Below are positions 35,531 through 44,318 of a stretch of DNA of 64,000 nt, piece by piece. The DNA comes from Butyrivibrio sp. NC2007 (GTDB taxonomy: Bacteria > Bacillota > Clostridia > Lachnospirales > Lachnospiraceae): positions 62,001 through 126,000 of the forward strand of contig NZ_ATWY01000010.1 of NCBI RefSeq assembly GCF_000421405.1. The letters run 5' to 3'. The translations under genes were made by a program, and so were the position numbers. A model generated the notes under the pieces. That model had not been told where the DNA came from. It did not search any database and was given only the letters and a program-made list of their open reading frames with translations. The stretch's first letter is position 1, and every line of letters starts with the position of its first letter.

Positions 35531-36776
35531 TAGCAAGAGCACTTTCGCAGATATTCAGCAATATCTCTACATTTTTTACCATGGACTGTATTGGTACATA
35601 CTCAAATCTTCCGTGGGCGTTTTCATAACCTGCTGAAAGATTCGGGCACGGAAGGCCTCTGAATGAAAGGGCTGCTCCGTCGGTCCCTCCCCTGAAGGGC
35701 TCGCAGACAGGTTCTATACCTGCTTCCTTTATCGCATCCTTTAAGATGTCTATCATGAACGGAACGTCCTTCAGAACTTCCTTCATGTTGCTGTACTGAT
35801 GGATAACCGTAAGCTTCACGCGGTCATCTCCATAGTCTGCTCCCAGCTTGTCTGCGCACTTCTTAAGGAAGTCTTCGCGCTTTTTGAAATTATCGTGGTC
35901 AAAGTCGCGGACAAGAAGCCTTACCCTTGCATGCTCGCAGTCGCTCTCGCAGGAGATCAGGTGATAAAAGCCTTCCACTCCTTCGGTATACTGGGGCTTT
36001 TCTTTCTTTGGCAGCATAGCCATAAGCTCAGCTGCCATATCAACTGCATTTACCATGATGCCTTTGGCTGTTCCCGTATGTACGCTTCTGCCTGTAAACT
36101 CAAACACCGCTTCCGATGCATTAAAGGTCTCATCCTCATACCAGCCAAGATGATCACCATCTAAAGTGTAAGCTACCTTTGCTCCAAACCTCTCAAAATC
36201 CAGGTCCCTTGCAAGTCCACCAACCTCCTCATCGGGGGTAAACGCAATGCATATGTCCCCATGCTTTACATCGCTATGATCAACCAGATACTGGGCAAAA
36301 GACATGATGGCTGCAATCGAAGCCTTGTCATCCCCTCCAAGCAGTGTTGTTCCGTCCGTCAGTATAAGGTCCTGTCCTATGTACATACTAAGGTTTGAAT
36401 AGTCTGAAGCCTTCATTACGATGTTCTTCTCTTTATTAAGAACTATGTCTCCGCCATCGTAGTTTTCCAAAACCCAGGGCTTAACATTTGTTCCGCTGGC
36501 ATCGGGAGCTGTATCAATATGGGCAATGAATCCTATAGGCATTACCTGACTATCCTGCACATTTGAAGGAATTCTGCCATATACAACGCATCCTTTTTCA
36601 TCCATATAAACATCGGATACGCCTATGCTTATAAGCTCATCCTTAAGCACACGTGCAAGGTCTTTTTGCTTCTCTGTTGTTGGCCAGTGCCCGGTATATT
36701 CCGCCGACTGAGTATCGATCTTTGCATATCTGATCAGTCTTTCTTTTACCTGCTCATAAACTTCATTATTGTTCAT
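35514..36776 (-). CDS. pepT: Peptidase T (tripeptide aminopeptidase)
   Basis: A 420-residue M20-family metallopeptidase releasing N-terminal residues from tripeptides. Metal-site motifs are in place: IAHIDTAPD, LLGGDDKASIAA and TPDEEVGG, with GGTDGAALSFRGLPCPN near the C-terminus. Cytoplasmic. It begins 3 nt after the asparaginase stop, so the two form one operon for using peptides and asparagine. Confidence 0.97.
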   Translation of the reverse strand: MNNNEVYEQVKERLIRYAKIDTQSAEYTGHWPTTEKQKDLARVLKDELISIGVSDVYMDEKGCVVYGRIPSNVQDSQVMPIGFIAHIDTAPDASGTNVKPWVLENYDGGDIVLNKEKNIVMKASDYSNLSMYIGQDLILTDGTTLLGGDDKASIAAIMSFAQYLVDHSDVKHGDICIAFTPDEEVGGLARDLDFERFGAKVAYTLDGDHLGWYEDETFNASEAVFEFTGRSVHTGTAKGIMVNAVDMAAELMAMLPKKEKPQYTEGVEGFYHLISCESDCEHARVRLLVRDFDHDNFKKREDFLKKCADKLGADYGDDRVKLTVIHQYSNMKEVLKDVPFMIDILKDAIKEAGIEPVCEPFRGGTDGAALSFRGLPCPNLSAGYENAHGRFEYVPIQSMVKNVEILLNICESALAIADNA

Positions 36777-36779
36777 ATG

Positions 36780-37772
36780 TTACGCCATTTCTCCTGCTAC
36801 ATTTATAGAATAATTATCACGTATTTCTTTTACATCCTCAGTCAGTCCAAGTATCCACATGAGCTTTGTAAGGGCTGCTTCTGTTGTCATGTCGTGAGCT
36901 TCAAGTGCACCGATTTCAAGAGCTCTTTTACCTGTTTCATAGACATCCATCTTGGTGCCTTCGTACCGGCACTGGGTTCCGACAACCACTGTGATTCCGC
37001 TCTGAATAAGCTTGTCCAATGCTCCTATGAAGTCATGCTTGATAAAAGGCATTCCTCCGATTCCATAGGCTTCGATATATATTCCCTTATATCCCTGATC
37101 AGCAATTGATTCGATGAAGCTCCTGTGTATTCCGGGGAACATTTTGATCATGCAGACCTTGTCTGAATAGGTATCTGTAAGTTTGAAAATCCCTGTTCTC
37201 TCCGGAACTGCCGACGTATCAATCTTCATTCCAAGTGAGCTTATAGTAGCGATGTTAGGATAATTGATACTTTCAAACGCATCGAAACTAAGTGACCTTA
37301 CTTTTGAAGCCCTGCATCCGAGCATTACTTTTCTGTTAAATGCCACAAAAACACCCGGTATCTGGCTGGCTGCCATATGAATGGCGCATCTGCAATTTTC
37401 CATCGCATCAGCAACAGGATTAGTGATAGAAAGCTGCGAGCCCGTTATTACAACGGGAATATTTATGTTCCTCAGCATATATGAGAGCATAGACGAGGTA
37501 TATGCCAGTGTATCCGTGCCATGGATCACTACAATTCCATCATAGTCGTTACGGCACTGGCTTATTCTTTTTGCCAGCAAGCTCCAGTCTTCCGGGAAAA
37601 TATTTGCACTGTCCACTGAGCAAAAGTCCTCAATCTCAATATCAGTATCTCCCGATACCATCTGAAGCTCTTTTTGCATGTCATGGATTGAAAGTCCCGG
37701 TATAAGGCCGTTACTCTTCATTACGGCAGACAATGTTCCGCCTGTATTTATGATCAATATTTTTCTACTCAT
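36780..37772 (-). CDS. ansA: Type I (cytoplasmic) L-asparaginase
   Basis: A 330-residue enzyme converting asparagine to aspartate and ammonia. Catalytic motifs: INTGGTLSAVM near the N-terminus and VVIHGTDTLAYTSSML, each carrying a catalytic threonine. No signal peptide, which fits the cytoplasmic low-affinity type I. The ribosome site is GAGGAG. It lies between an IlvD/Edd dehydratase (15 nt) and pepT (3 nt). Confidence 0.94.
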   Translation of the reverse strand: MSRKILIINTGGTLSAVMKSNGLIPGLSIHDMQKELQMVSGDTDIEIEDFCSVDSANIFPEDWSLLAKRISQCRNDYDGIVVIHGTDTLAYTSSMLSYMLRNINIPVVITGSQLSITNPVADAMENCRCAIHMAASQIPGVFVAFNRKVMLGCRASKVRSLSFDAFESINYPNIATISSLGMKIDTSAVPERTGIFKLTDTYSDKVCMIKMFPGIHRSFIESIADQGYKGIYIEAYGIGGMPFIKHDFIGALDKLIQSGITVVVGTQCRYEGTKMDVYETGKRALEIGALEAHDMTTEAALTKLMWILGLTEDVKEIRDNYSINVAGEMA

Positions 37773-37787
37773 TTTTACTCCTCAGCA

Positions 37788-39530
37788 TTACTCTAAATAT
37801 GCGCCTTTCATTGGACTTACGGCGTGATTGGCAAAGAGCTTTAATACGCCTTTGGTGTATCTTCTCTTTCGTGGCATCCAGCTCTCTCTGCGCTTTTTAA
37901 GGATTTCTTCTATCTCTTCAGGAGTTTTTCTCTCTCCCTTGATGCCAACGATATTTAGCTTTCGCTCCATCACATCAAGTTCTATGAGATCTCCCTCCTC
38001 GACAAGAGCAATAGGTCCACCCGATGCTGCTTCCGGAGAACAGTGACCAATTACAGGGCCTGTAGATGCTCCGGAGAATCTTCCGTCAGTTATAAGCGCT
38101 ATGGACCTTCCCAGCTCTTTATCCGAGCTGATGGCTTCAGATGTATAGAACATCTCAGGCATTCCGCTGCCTTTAGGTCCTTCATATCTTATAAATACCG
38201 CATCATTTTTCTGCACCTTGTGGTGAAGCACTGCATCAAGACATTCCTCTTCAGAATCAAAAGGTCTGGCATAAAGAACAGCCTTCATCATCTCTCTTGG
38301 ACATGCTGTATGCTTTATTACGGCGCCTTCGGGTGCGAGATTTCCTTTGAGAATCACGATGCTTCCATCCGTACCTATGGGATCAGTATATGGTCTTATT
38401 ATATCTTCTCTTGAAACTGTAATGCCATAACGTCTACAAAAGTCTGAAAGGCCAAGTTCGCACTTCTCATAATAGCCGTTTTTCTTTAGTTCTTCCAGAT
38501 TTTCTAAAAGAGTCTTACCTGAAATGGTCATTACATCAAGATGAAGTTGGTCTTTGATTTCCTCCATGATCCTCGGAACACCGCCTGCATAGTGGAAGCA
38601 CTCAGCCGGCCAATGGCCTGCAGGTCTTATATTCAATATGTAATGGGCTCCCCTGTGAAGCCTGTCAAAAGTATCACCGTCTATCTCAATACCAAGTTCA
38701 TGTGCAATTGCCGGCAGATGCATCAGAGCGTTTGTGGATCCTGAAATAGCAGCATGGACCAGAATAGCATTTTCAAAGCTATTTAGGCTTAAGATATTCG
38801 ATGGACGCATATCATTAGAGCCTGCCATTTCTACTGCTCGCTGTCCTGATCTGTAAGCGCAGCTTCTTATCTCTTCCCCATCCGCAGGTAAAAGCGCACT
38901 GCCCGGAAGCGCAAGTCCCAAAGCCTCTGCCATTATCTGCATGGTTGATGCTGTTCCTATAAAAGAGCATGCTCCGCACCCGGGACATGCATTTGACTTA
39001 GCCCAGTCAAGCTCATCCCGTCCTATCTCGCCTCTCTCAAACTTTGCACTGTACATACCGAGCTGTTCCAGAGTCAGCATCTTAGGTCCGGCCTTCATTA
39101 CACCTCCCGGTACAAAAACCGAAGGTATATCAACTCTGAGCATTCCCATCAGGTTTCCCGGAACCGACTTATCACAGCTTGCCAGAAAAACTCCTGCATC
39201 AAAGGGCGTAGCATTTGCTTGGATCTCAATCATGTTTGCCATCATCTCCCTGCTGGCAAGGCTGTAATTGATCCCGTCTGTCCCCTGGCTCTCTCCGTCA
39301 CACATATCGGTGCAAAAATACCTGGCTCCATGGGCGCCTTTGCTCTCAATTCCCTTAATAACTTCAGCAGTGAGATTGTTAAGGTGTACACTGCCCGGAT
39401 GGCTGTCTCCGACGCTGCTCTCTACATAAATCTGAGGCTTTGAAAGATCCTCCTTTTTCCACCCCGTTCCAATCCGCAGTGGATCAAGCTCCGGCGCAAG
39501 TTCTCTCATTTTCTGGCTCTGAAGATTCAT
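37788..39530 (-). CDS. IlvD/Edd-family dehydratase, substrate uncertain
   Basis: A 580-residue Fe-S dehydratase. The start at 39530 has GGAG 9 nt upstream; an ATG three codons earlier overlaps that site. Family cysteines appear in CDGESQGTDG, ASCDKSVPG and NACPGCGACSF, and DGRFSGASTG lies near the end. The family includes dihydroxy-acid dehydratase (IlvD) and sugar-acid dehydratases. The CDGESQGTDGINYSL segment and 580-residue length differ from standard IlvD (about 555), and no other ilv gene is near, so a sugar acid is possible. It is downstream of a TetR regulator and upstream of ansA-pepT. Confidence 0.8.
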   Translation of the reverse strand: MNLQSQKMRELAPELDPLRIGTGWKKEDLSKPQIYVESSVGDSHPGSVHLNNLTAEVIKGIESKGAHGARYFCTDMCDGESQGTDGINYSLASREMMANMIEIQANATPFDAGVFLASCDKSVPGNLMGMLRVDIPSVFVPGGVMKAGPKMLTLEQLGMYSAKFERGEIGRDELDWAKSNACPGCGACSFIGTASTMQIMAEALGLALPGSALLPADGEEIRSCAYRSGQRAVEMAGSNDMRPSNILSLNSFENAILVHAAISGSTNALMHLPAIAHELGIEIDGDTFDRLHRGAHYILNIRPAGHWPAECFHYAGGVPRIMEEIKDQLHLDVMTISGKTLLENLEELKKNGYYEKCELGLSDFCRRYGITVSREDIIRPYTDPIGTDGSIVILKGNLAPEGAVIKHTACPREMMKAVLYARPFDSEEECLDAVLHHKVQKNDAVFIRYEGPKGSGMPEMFYTSEAISSDKELGRSIALITDGRFSGASTGPVIGHCSPEAASGGPIALVEEGDLIELDVMERKLNIVGIKGERKTPEEIEEILKKRRESWMPRKRRYTKGVLKLFANHAVSPMKGAYLE

Positions 39531-39579
39531 ATTTTTCATCTCCTGTCGTCCTTATGTCTATCGATGTAAGTTCCATGCA

Positions 39580-40128
39580 TTAAAAAAGATTTTCCATATA
39601 TGGCTTTAGCATATCCATAAGAAGATCTGTGGCTTCCTCAGGAGAAGTGTCCGGATAGCTTCTTATCCACAGGTCCATAACTCCAAGAAAGCCTGATACC
39701 AGAAATCTTATCAGAATATCTGCTTCTTTTCCTTTCTTAAAAGATGTATGATCAACTGCAATCTTAACCTGTTCCTCAACAGCAGACTCCATCTTTTTTA
39801 GAAGAGCCCCGTTCTTATCGTTTTCCAGAAGCAGTTTATATATCTCTTTATTCTCTCCAAGATAATTAAAGATCATCTGAAGAGAGTCTCTTTTTATCTT
39901 TATCTCTTCGCTTCCACTGCACTGTGTAAGCATCTCATCCACGTAACTGTCAATGCAATAGTCCATCAGATGATACTTATCCTCAAAGTGCAGATACACT
40001 GTGCCTCTGTTAATATCCGCTTCATCAGCTATATCCTGAATTGTGATCTTCTCGAAACCTTTTTCCTTAAGAAGCTTTAGAAACGCATTTAATATGAGCT
40101 TTCTTGTCTTTGCAACTCTTCTGTCCAT
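39580..40128 (-). CDS. TetR-family transcriptional regulator
   Basis: About 182 residues from the ATG at 40128, supported by AGAGGAAAT upstream; a 16-codon in-frame extension has no site. The helix-turn-helix reads ITIQDIADEADINRGTVYLHF (the usual TetR form), followed by an all-helical ligand domain. Divergent from the PanE-like gene and 49 nt upstream of the dehydratase gene, so it probably controls one or both sides. Candidate sites are at 40160-40261. Confidence 0.9.
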   Translation of the reverse strand: MDRRVAKTRKLILNAFLKLLKEKGFEKITIQDIADEADINRGTVYLHFEDKYHLMDYCIDSYVDEMLTQCSGSEEIKIKRDSLQMIFNYLGENKEIYKLLLENDKNGALLKKMESAVEEQVKIAVDHTSFKKGKEADILIRFLVSGFLGVMDLWIRSYPDTSPEEATDLLMDMLKPYMENLF

Positions 40129-40159
40129 ATTTCCTCTTTCTGAACAATTTGACTCTATC

Positions 40160-40261
40160 TGTTGATTATCCAACATTTACAGGAACAATAGCTATTGCAG
40201 GTGCTATTTATCAACTATATGATGACGATAACACACAGGTGTCTATAAATCAACAAATGTT
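40160..40261. promoter_or_regulatory. Cluster of TGTTGAT-type motifs between divergent genes
   Basis: TGTTGATTAT (40160-40169, part of TGTTG-ATTATC-CAACA), ATTTATCAAC (40206-40215) and ATAAATCAACA (40245-40255, reverse TGTTGATTTAT) repeat a TGTTGATWWAT-like core in both orientations between tetR and the PanE-like gene. They are candidate TetR operators; the match is loose. Confidence 0.3.
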
Positions 40262-40279
40262 CATAAAGGAGTTTTGATC

Positions 40280-41185
40280 ATGAAAATACTTATTTTAGGA
40301 AGAGGCGTGATCGGTAGTCAATATGGCTGGGCGTTTCAAAATGCAGGAAACACGGTAGATTTCTTTGTACGAAAAAGCAGCCGTCACACTTACGCTGACT
40401 ATATAGAGCTGCACACCTATGATGGCAGAACCAAAAAGAATATAGATACAAAAAGGAATATCAATTTAAAGTATGAAATATCTCCGGATGAGAAGTATGA
40501 TCTGATCCTCATCAGCGTAAATCCTGAACAGGTGACGAATGCTGTAGAGAGCGTAAAAGACTTTGCAGGTGATTCCACAATCCTTCTTATGGGAAACCAT
40601 GGCGGAAATCCTGTGGATAATATCGATATTCTCCCCAAAGATCAGTTCGTTATCAGCTTCCCCAGTGCCGGCGGCGGAATCACTGATAATGTCCTGAACG
40701 GAATCTTATATGGGTCCGTGCAGATAGGAGCTTCTTCTGATACCCTCTCAAGTAGGGAGCAGATGGTAAAAGAGCTCTTTGAGTCCGCAGGTTTTAAGGT
40801 ATCTGTCCACAAGGATATAAATGCATTTCTCTGGAATCACTACGTGCTCAACGCCGCCATGGAAACAGAGGTTTTAAAGCGCGGCAGTTTTGAAGCTGTG
40901 ATCACATCTAAAGATGGCCTTGCAAGTATGATGCGAAACGTAAAAGACATGATCCCATATCTCAAGGCCAAGAACATCTCTCCGGATCTGCCTGTCAGAG
41001 CCATGAGTATACTCCCTGCAGATATTATCGCTTCTATAATGATGCGCACCATGTATAAGCCCGGTACACCAGCATATAGCGCCGTAGCTTTCAACAAGTA
41101 TACCGTAGGCTACAGTGTAAGAGAGATCTGCGAAGATGCCCGTAAACTGGGAGTTTCACTTCCTCGCATAGAAAGTGCGCTGTAA
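40280..41185 (+). CDS. Ketopantoate reductase (PanE/ApbA)-like oxidoreductase
   Basis: About 301 residues from the ATG at 40280, which has GGAG 8 nt upstream. An N-terminal NADP Rossmann motif, ILGRGVIGSQYGWAF, and the two-domain 6-phosphogluconate-dehydrogenase-like layout are typical of the PanE/ApbA family. The C-terminal domain is divergent and the conserved catalytic lysine and asparagine cannot be placed with certainty, so a reductase of another 2-keto acid is likely. Divergent from tetR, with shared upstream sites. Confidence 0.75.
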   Translation: MKILILGRGVIGSQYGWAFQNAGNTVDFFVRKSSRHTYADYIELHTYDGRTKKNIDTKRNINLKYEISPDEKYDLILISVNPEQVTNAVESVKDFAGDSTILLMGNHGGNPVDNIDILPKDQFVISFPSAGGGITDNVLNGILYGSVQIGASSDTLSSREQMVKELFESAGFKVSVHKDINAFLWNHYVLNAAMETEVLKRGSFEAVITSKDGLASMMRNVKDMIPYLKAKNISPDLPVRAMSILPADIIASIMMRTMYKPGTPAYSAVAFNKYTVGYSVREICEDARKLGVSLPRIESAL

Positions 41186-41186
41186 G

Positions 41187-41576
41187 TCATTTATGAGAAT
41201 TCATATTTCTCTCATAGCACCATCTTGATAAGTCTTTTATAAGATCAAGCGGCAGTTCTTTATTATTAGGCAATTGTATAGCGCCCTTACTTGTTTTATA
41301 GTCCTGCAATCGATCAGCAAAAAACTCAATAGCTTCAGGCCCTGGATACAATCCAATATGCTTTTTGGCAGCGGCAAAATGGATAATATTTCTTCCTTTC
41401 CAAAAAGTCGGCATTCCCCACGATATGCGTTCTTCTGCATTTGGCATTGCATCACTGATTACTTTGTAAACGTCTTCCAAACGAGGACGAATCGTTTCAT
41501 CTTGTTCAGCTATATATTTCTTTATTGGATTCATATTTGTATGTACATCCTTTTGATCGTTAGTTTGAACAGCCAT
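41187..41576 (-). CDS. DUF1801/YdhG-like small protein
   Basis: About 129 residues. Features of the DUF1801 (YdhG) family: an N-terminal KKYIAEQDETIRPRLEDVYKVI helix, EERISWGMPTFW, FAAAKKHIGLYPGPEAIEFF and KGAIQLPNNKELPLDLI. Family members resemble frataxin in fold and have been called iron chaperones on thin evidence. The start is uncertain: ATG at 41576 (GAAGG 10 nt upstream) is preferred over 41603. Either overlaps the 3' end of the PfkB gene, so the two are translated from one message. Confidence 0.8.
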   Translation of the reverse strand: MAVQTNDQKDVHTNMNPIKKYIAEQDETIRPRLEDVYKVISDAMPNAEERISWGMPTFWKGRNIIHFAAAKKHIGLYPGPEAIEFFADRLQDYKTSKGAIQLPNNKELPLDLIKDLSRWCYERNMNSHK

Positions 41577-42513
41577 AGAATTGATACCTTCGCTTTGCTT
41601 CATAACTAATTTCAGCTATGCCCTGTGTTCCCATATGTTCTACCACAACAGATGACACAGCACATCCATACTTGCAAGCCTCCTGCAGGCAAAGACCTTT
41701 TGAAAGGCCATGGATGAATCCGGCAACGAAGCTGTCTCCTGCGCCGGTGGTATCGACAGCTTTCACATCAGGGTAAGCCGGGATGTGGCCTTCTTCGGAA
41801 GCATTTTTGTAGTAGCATCCCTCTTTCCCGCATTTGATGATCACGGTATTTGCTCCGTGCTCAAGAAATAGCTCTGCACTTTTTACAGGGTCACTCTCGC
41901 CGGTTAAGATCGATGCTTCCTTCTCATTTGGAATTATATAATCGATATACTTAAGGATCGGTTCAAGGTCTTTTATCGTCTCACCATTCTTGGCTGTTGT
42001 CATGTCAGCCACAAGTATACGCCCCGGAGCTTGTTTGATTCTTTCAAACACCTTTCCCATGTCACTTACGGTAAGCTTGGGCGATACAAAGATGCTGGCA
42101 AAACTCACAATATCTCCTGCATCTTCAAGATGTGAAAGAATATGCTCCTTGGATAGTTTCCTTAATGTACTCTCAGGATTAGTGATGAAGTATCTCTCAC
42201 CATCGCCGTCCACAAGCACAATATTAGTTGCTGTCGGAATGTCTGCGCTGGTAGTTATCTTCCGTGTATCAACCATGTTTCTATCAAGACACTTTTTCAC
42301 AATCCCGCCGGCTTCATCTTCTCCTAAAAGAGATATGATCTCAACATCGGTCCCAAGTTCCGATAATACAACTGCCTCATTAAGAGCATCCCCGCCACAG
42401 GACATTCCTATGTCCCGGGCAGGCACTGATCCCTTTGTGAAAATCTCTTTATCTACTGCACCAGCGAATATATCTACTATGGCTGCACCAATAACTGTGA
42501 CCTTACAACTCAT
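41560..42513 (-). CDS. PfkB-family carbohydrate kinase
   Basis: A 317-residue ribokinase-like enzyme. GGDALNEAVVLSELG near residue 40 and the C-terminal anion hole VDTTGAGDSFVAGF are the PfkB signatures, with NEKEASILTGE between. It phosphorylates a sugar or nucleoside; the substrate cannot be told. AGGAG precedes the ATG. It is 13 nt downstream of the serine hydrolase gene and overlaps the DUF1801 gene. Confidence 0.9.
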   Translation of the reverse strand: MSCKVTVIGAAIVDIFAGAVDKEIFTKGSVPARDIGMSCGGDALNEAVVLSELGTDVEIISLLGEDEAGGIVKKCLDRNMVDTRKITTSADIPTATNIVLVDGDGERYFITNPESTLRKLSKEHILSHLEDAGDIVSFASIFVSPKLTVSDMGKVFERIKQAPGRILVADMTTAKNGETIKDLEPILKYIDYIIPNEKEASILTGESDPVKSAELFLEHGANTVIIKCGKEGCYYKNASEEGHIPAYPDVKAVDTTGAGDSFVAGFIHGLSKGLCLQEACKYGCAVSSVVVEHMGTQGIAEISYEAKRRYQFYGCSN

Positions 42514-42526
42514 ACATGAACTCCTG

Positions 42527-43513
42527 TTACAAAAGTGGTAGTACCTTCTTTTCTATAAACTCTACCCTGTCAAAAATCCGAGGCTTGAACGTACCTGTTA
42601 TACCCACTGATACATTATCCTCCTTACTTACATAGATAATGTTTCCACTATCTCCGATAGCTGCGTATACTTCTCTGTCGTCATATGGTTTGTACCAGAG
42701 ATATCCATAGCTCATATATCCCATTCTCTCGCCGAGTTTAAGATGTGGCGTCAGCATATCTTTCAGGTACTCCTCGGAGATAATCCGTTTGCCGTTAAAA
42801 GAGCCGTTCTCAAGGACAAGCTCTCCGATCACCGCCATGTCTTTTGCCGACATACATAGTCCCCAGCCTGCTGTAACGCACCCCTTAGGATCTGTGTACC
42901 ACTCATATTTCCTGGGATTCTTGTTCATAAAGAAATCAAACTGGTCTTCCTTGGAGCTGTCTCCGTGAGGGATCCTGCAAGGAAGTCCCAATGGGGAAAA
43001 GAGCTCTCTGTTTGCAAAATCGATGCACTTCTCTCCGGTAGCTCTTTCGATAATACCGGCCAGAATCTGGATTCCAAGAGTCGCGTACCGAAACTCTCCT
43101 GTGATACCACCACGGCCTCCGAGGTTATCCAGAATCGCAAGCGTGAAGTCCTGAGATGTGCATACCTTTTTCCAGGGCTCTGACTTTCCTTTATATGGAG
43201 CTGTCATCGTAAGCAGATGCCTTATCGTCACATCATAGATTGTCTTCTCCCCGCGCTTAACAGTATAGTCAGGAAAAAAATCCATCACCTTCTGATCCAC
43301 GTCTTTGATACATCCCTTATCCAGTGCAATTCCCGCAAGCAGCGCCATAATGCCTTTGGTGACCGAGTTGACATTCATGGCATCTTCGGTCTTAAAACCG
43401 TGCCAGCAATCGTCATAAGTAGCTTTCCCATCTTTGATCGCATAGATCTGGCATATATTGCTCTCATTATCGGTGCTGTCAGCGATAAACTCATGAAACT
43501 GTTCTCTATTCAT
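42527..43513 (-). CDS. Serine hydrolase of the class C beta-lactamase family
   Basis: A 328-residue protein with the SxxK motif SVTKG at about 50-54, a RYATLG segment at the YxN position (Tyr with Thr in place of Asn), and a late SGN stretch. No signal peptide is visible, so a cytoplasmic esterase or peptidase is more likely than a true beta-lactamase. The ATG at 43513 is used; GGAGG lies 8 nt upstream and is part of the descending arm of the hairpin repeat at 43515-43588. First gene of a three-gene operon with pfkB and DUF1801. Confidence 0.85.
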   Translation of the reverse strand: MNREQFHEFIADSTDNESNICQIYAIKDGKATYDDCWHGFKTEDAMNVNSVTKGIMALLAGIALDKGCIKDVDQKVMDFFPDYTVKRGEKTIYDVTIRHLLTMTAPYKGKSEPWKKVCTSQDFTLAILDNLGGRGGITGEFRYATLGIQILAGIIERATGEKCIDFANRELFSPLGLPCRIPHGDSSKEDQFDFFMNKNPRKYEWYTDPKGCVTAGWGLCMSAKDMAVIGELVLENGSFNGKRIISEEYLKDMLTPHLKLGERMGYMSYGYLWYKPYDDREVYAAIGDSGNIIYVSKEDNVSVGITGTFKPRIFDRVEFIEKKVLPLL

Positions 43514-43514
43514 C

Positions 43515-43588
43515 AAAAAAGCCTCCTCTTAGGTAAGATTCGGACGTCCTAAGAAAAGGCTAATATGATTAAAAATTGTTTTCAAGAA
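43515..43588 (-). repeat. Hairpin repeat family A, copy 1 (terminator of bioY)
   Basis: On the minus strand CTTGAAAACA, then AGCCTTTTCTTAGG-loop-CCTAAGAGGAGGCT and TTTTTT. Apart from the loop it is nearly identical to 47154-47222, including bases outside the stem. It ends bioY and its descending arm supplies the GGAGG of the following serine hydrolase gene. Confidence 0.85.
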
Positions 43589-43599
43589 AAATCTTAAAA

Positions 43600-44163
43600 T
43601 TATTTTATTACAGGTTCAATTCTCTTTGAAATTACTACAGCCAAAGCCAGCTTGAGAAGGTCGGGAATGATGAACGGGAATACACACCATCCGAGTACTG
43701 TAAGAAGTCCTACTTCTCCGCTGCTCTTCATATAGACATGCATAAACCATGCTGTTCCAAATGCGTAGCATACTGCAAGTCCAATAACCAGCGCTACTAC
43801 CTTCATAACGATGTTCTTCTTAAAAAACTTAGTAAAAAGAATGTATATAAGACCTGTAAATAAGAAGCCGATAATATATCCGCCTGTATTTCCGAGAAGA
43901 ACTCCTATTCCTCCGGAAAAGCCTGCAAATACAGGAACTCCGACCGCTCCAAGGAGTACGTAAACAAGTGTTGCAAGTGTTCCTCTCTCTCCGCCCAGTG
44001 CCAGCAGAACAAAGAATACTGCGAATGTCTGAAGCGTAAATGGTACTGCTGTAGGAATACTGATCCAGGAACATATAGCTATAAGTGCTGCTCCGATTGC
44101 AATATATACCAGATCCAAAACCTTTGAATTATCTCTTGCCTTTACTGCGTTTGCACTACTCAT
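43600..44163 (-). CDS. bioY: BioY, biotin ECF transporter S component
   Basis: About 187 residues with six hydrophobic segments. BioY marks include ISIPTAVPFTLQTFAVFFVLL, GVPVFAGFSGGIGVLLGNTGGYIIGF and a conserved C-terminal PDLLKL stretch. It binds biotin and, alone or with a general ECF module, imports it. The ATG at 44163 has GGAGG about 10 nt upstream; the longer reading from 44223 would start beside the operator. A BirA-type operator lies at 44228-44263 and birA is the next gene upstream. Confidence 0.95.
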   Translation of the reverse strand: MSSANAVKARDNSKVLDLVYIAIGAALIAICSWISIPTAVPFTLQTFAVFFVLLALGGERGTLATLVYVLLGAVGVPVFAGFSGGIGVLLGNTGGYIIGFLFTGLIYILFTKFFKKNIVMKVVALVIGLAVCYAFGTAWFMHVYMKSSGEVGLLTVLGWCVFPFIIPDLLKLALAVVISKRIEPVIK

Positions 44164-44227
44164 GATGTCAAATCCTCCAACAAATATTTGCAATAAATAC
44201 CTAAATGAAGGTAACACACGCAAAAAA

Positions 44228-44263
44228 GATTGTCAACCTAACACGCTATATAAGTTGACAATC
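44228..44263. promoter_or_regulatory. BirA operator of bioY
   Basis: Perfect 10-bp inverted repeat GATTGTCAAC (44228-44237) and GTTGACAATC (44254-44263) with a 16-nt spacer. This matches the known Gram-positive BirA pattern of TTGTTAAC-like half sites about 15-16 nt apart. It lies about 65 nt upstream of bioY and directly follows birA, so biotin should repress bioY. Confidence 0.88.
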
Positions 44264-44318
44264 AAACATCTCTATGAGAAATAAGGTTGTTCCGTAGGCA
44301 CATCAGTATTACCATTGT

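Noticed and set aside
42527..43513. Antibiotic-inactivating beta-lactamase
   Set aside because: No signal peptide and a changed YxN motif; context with a sugar kinase suggests another serine hydrolase role.
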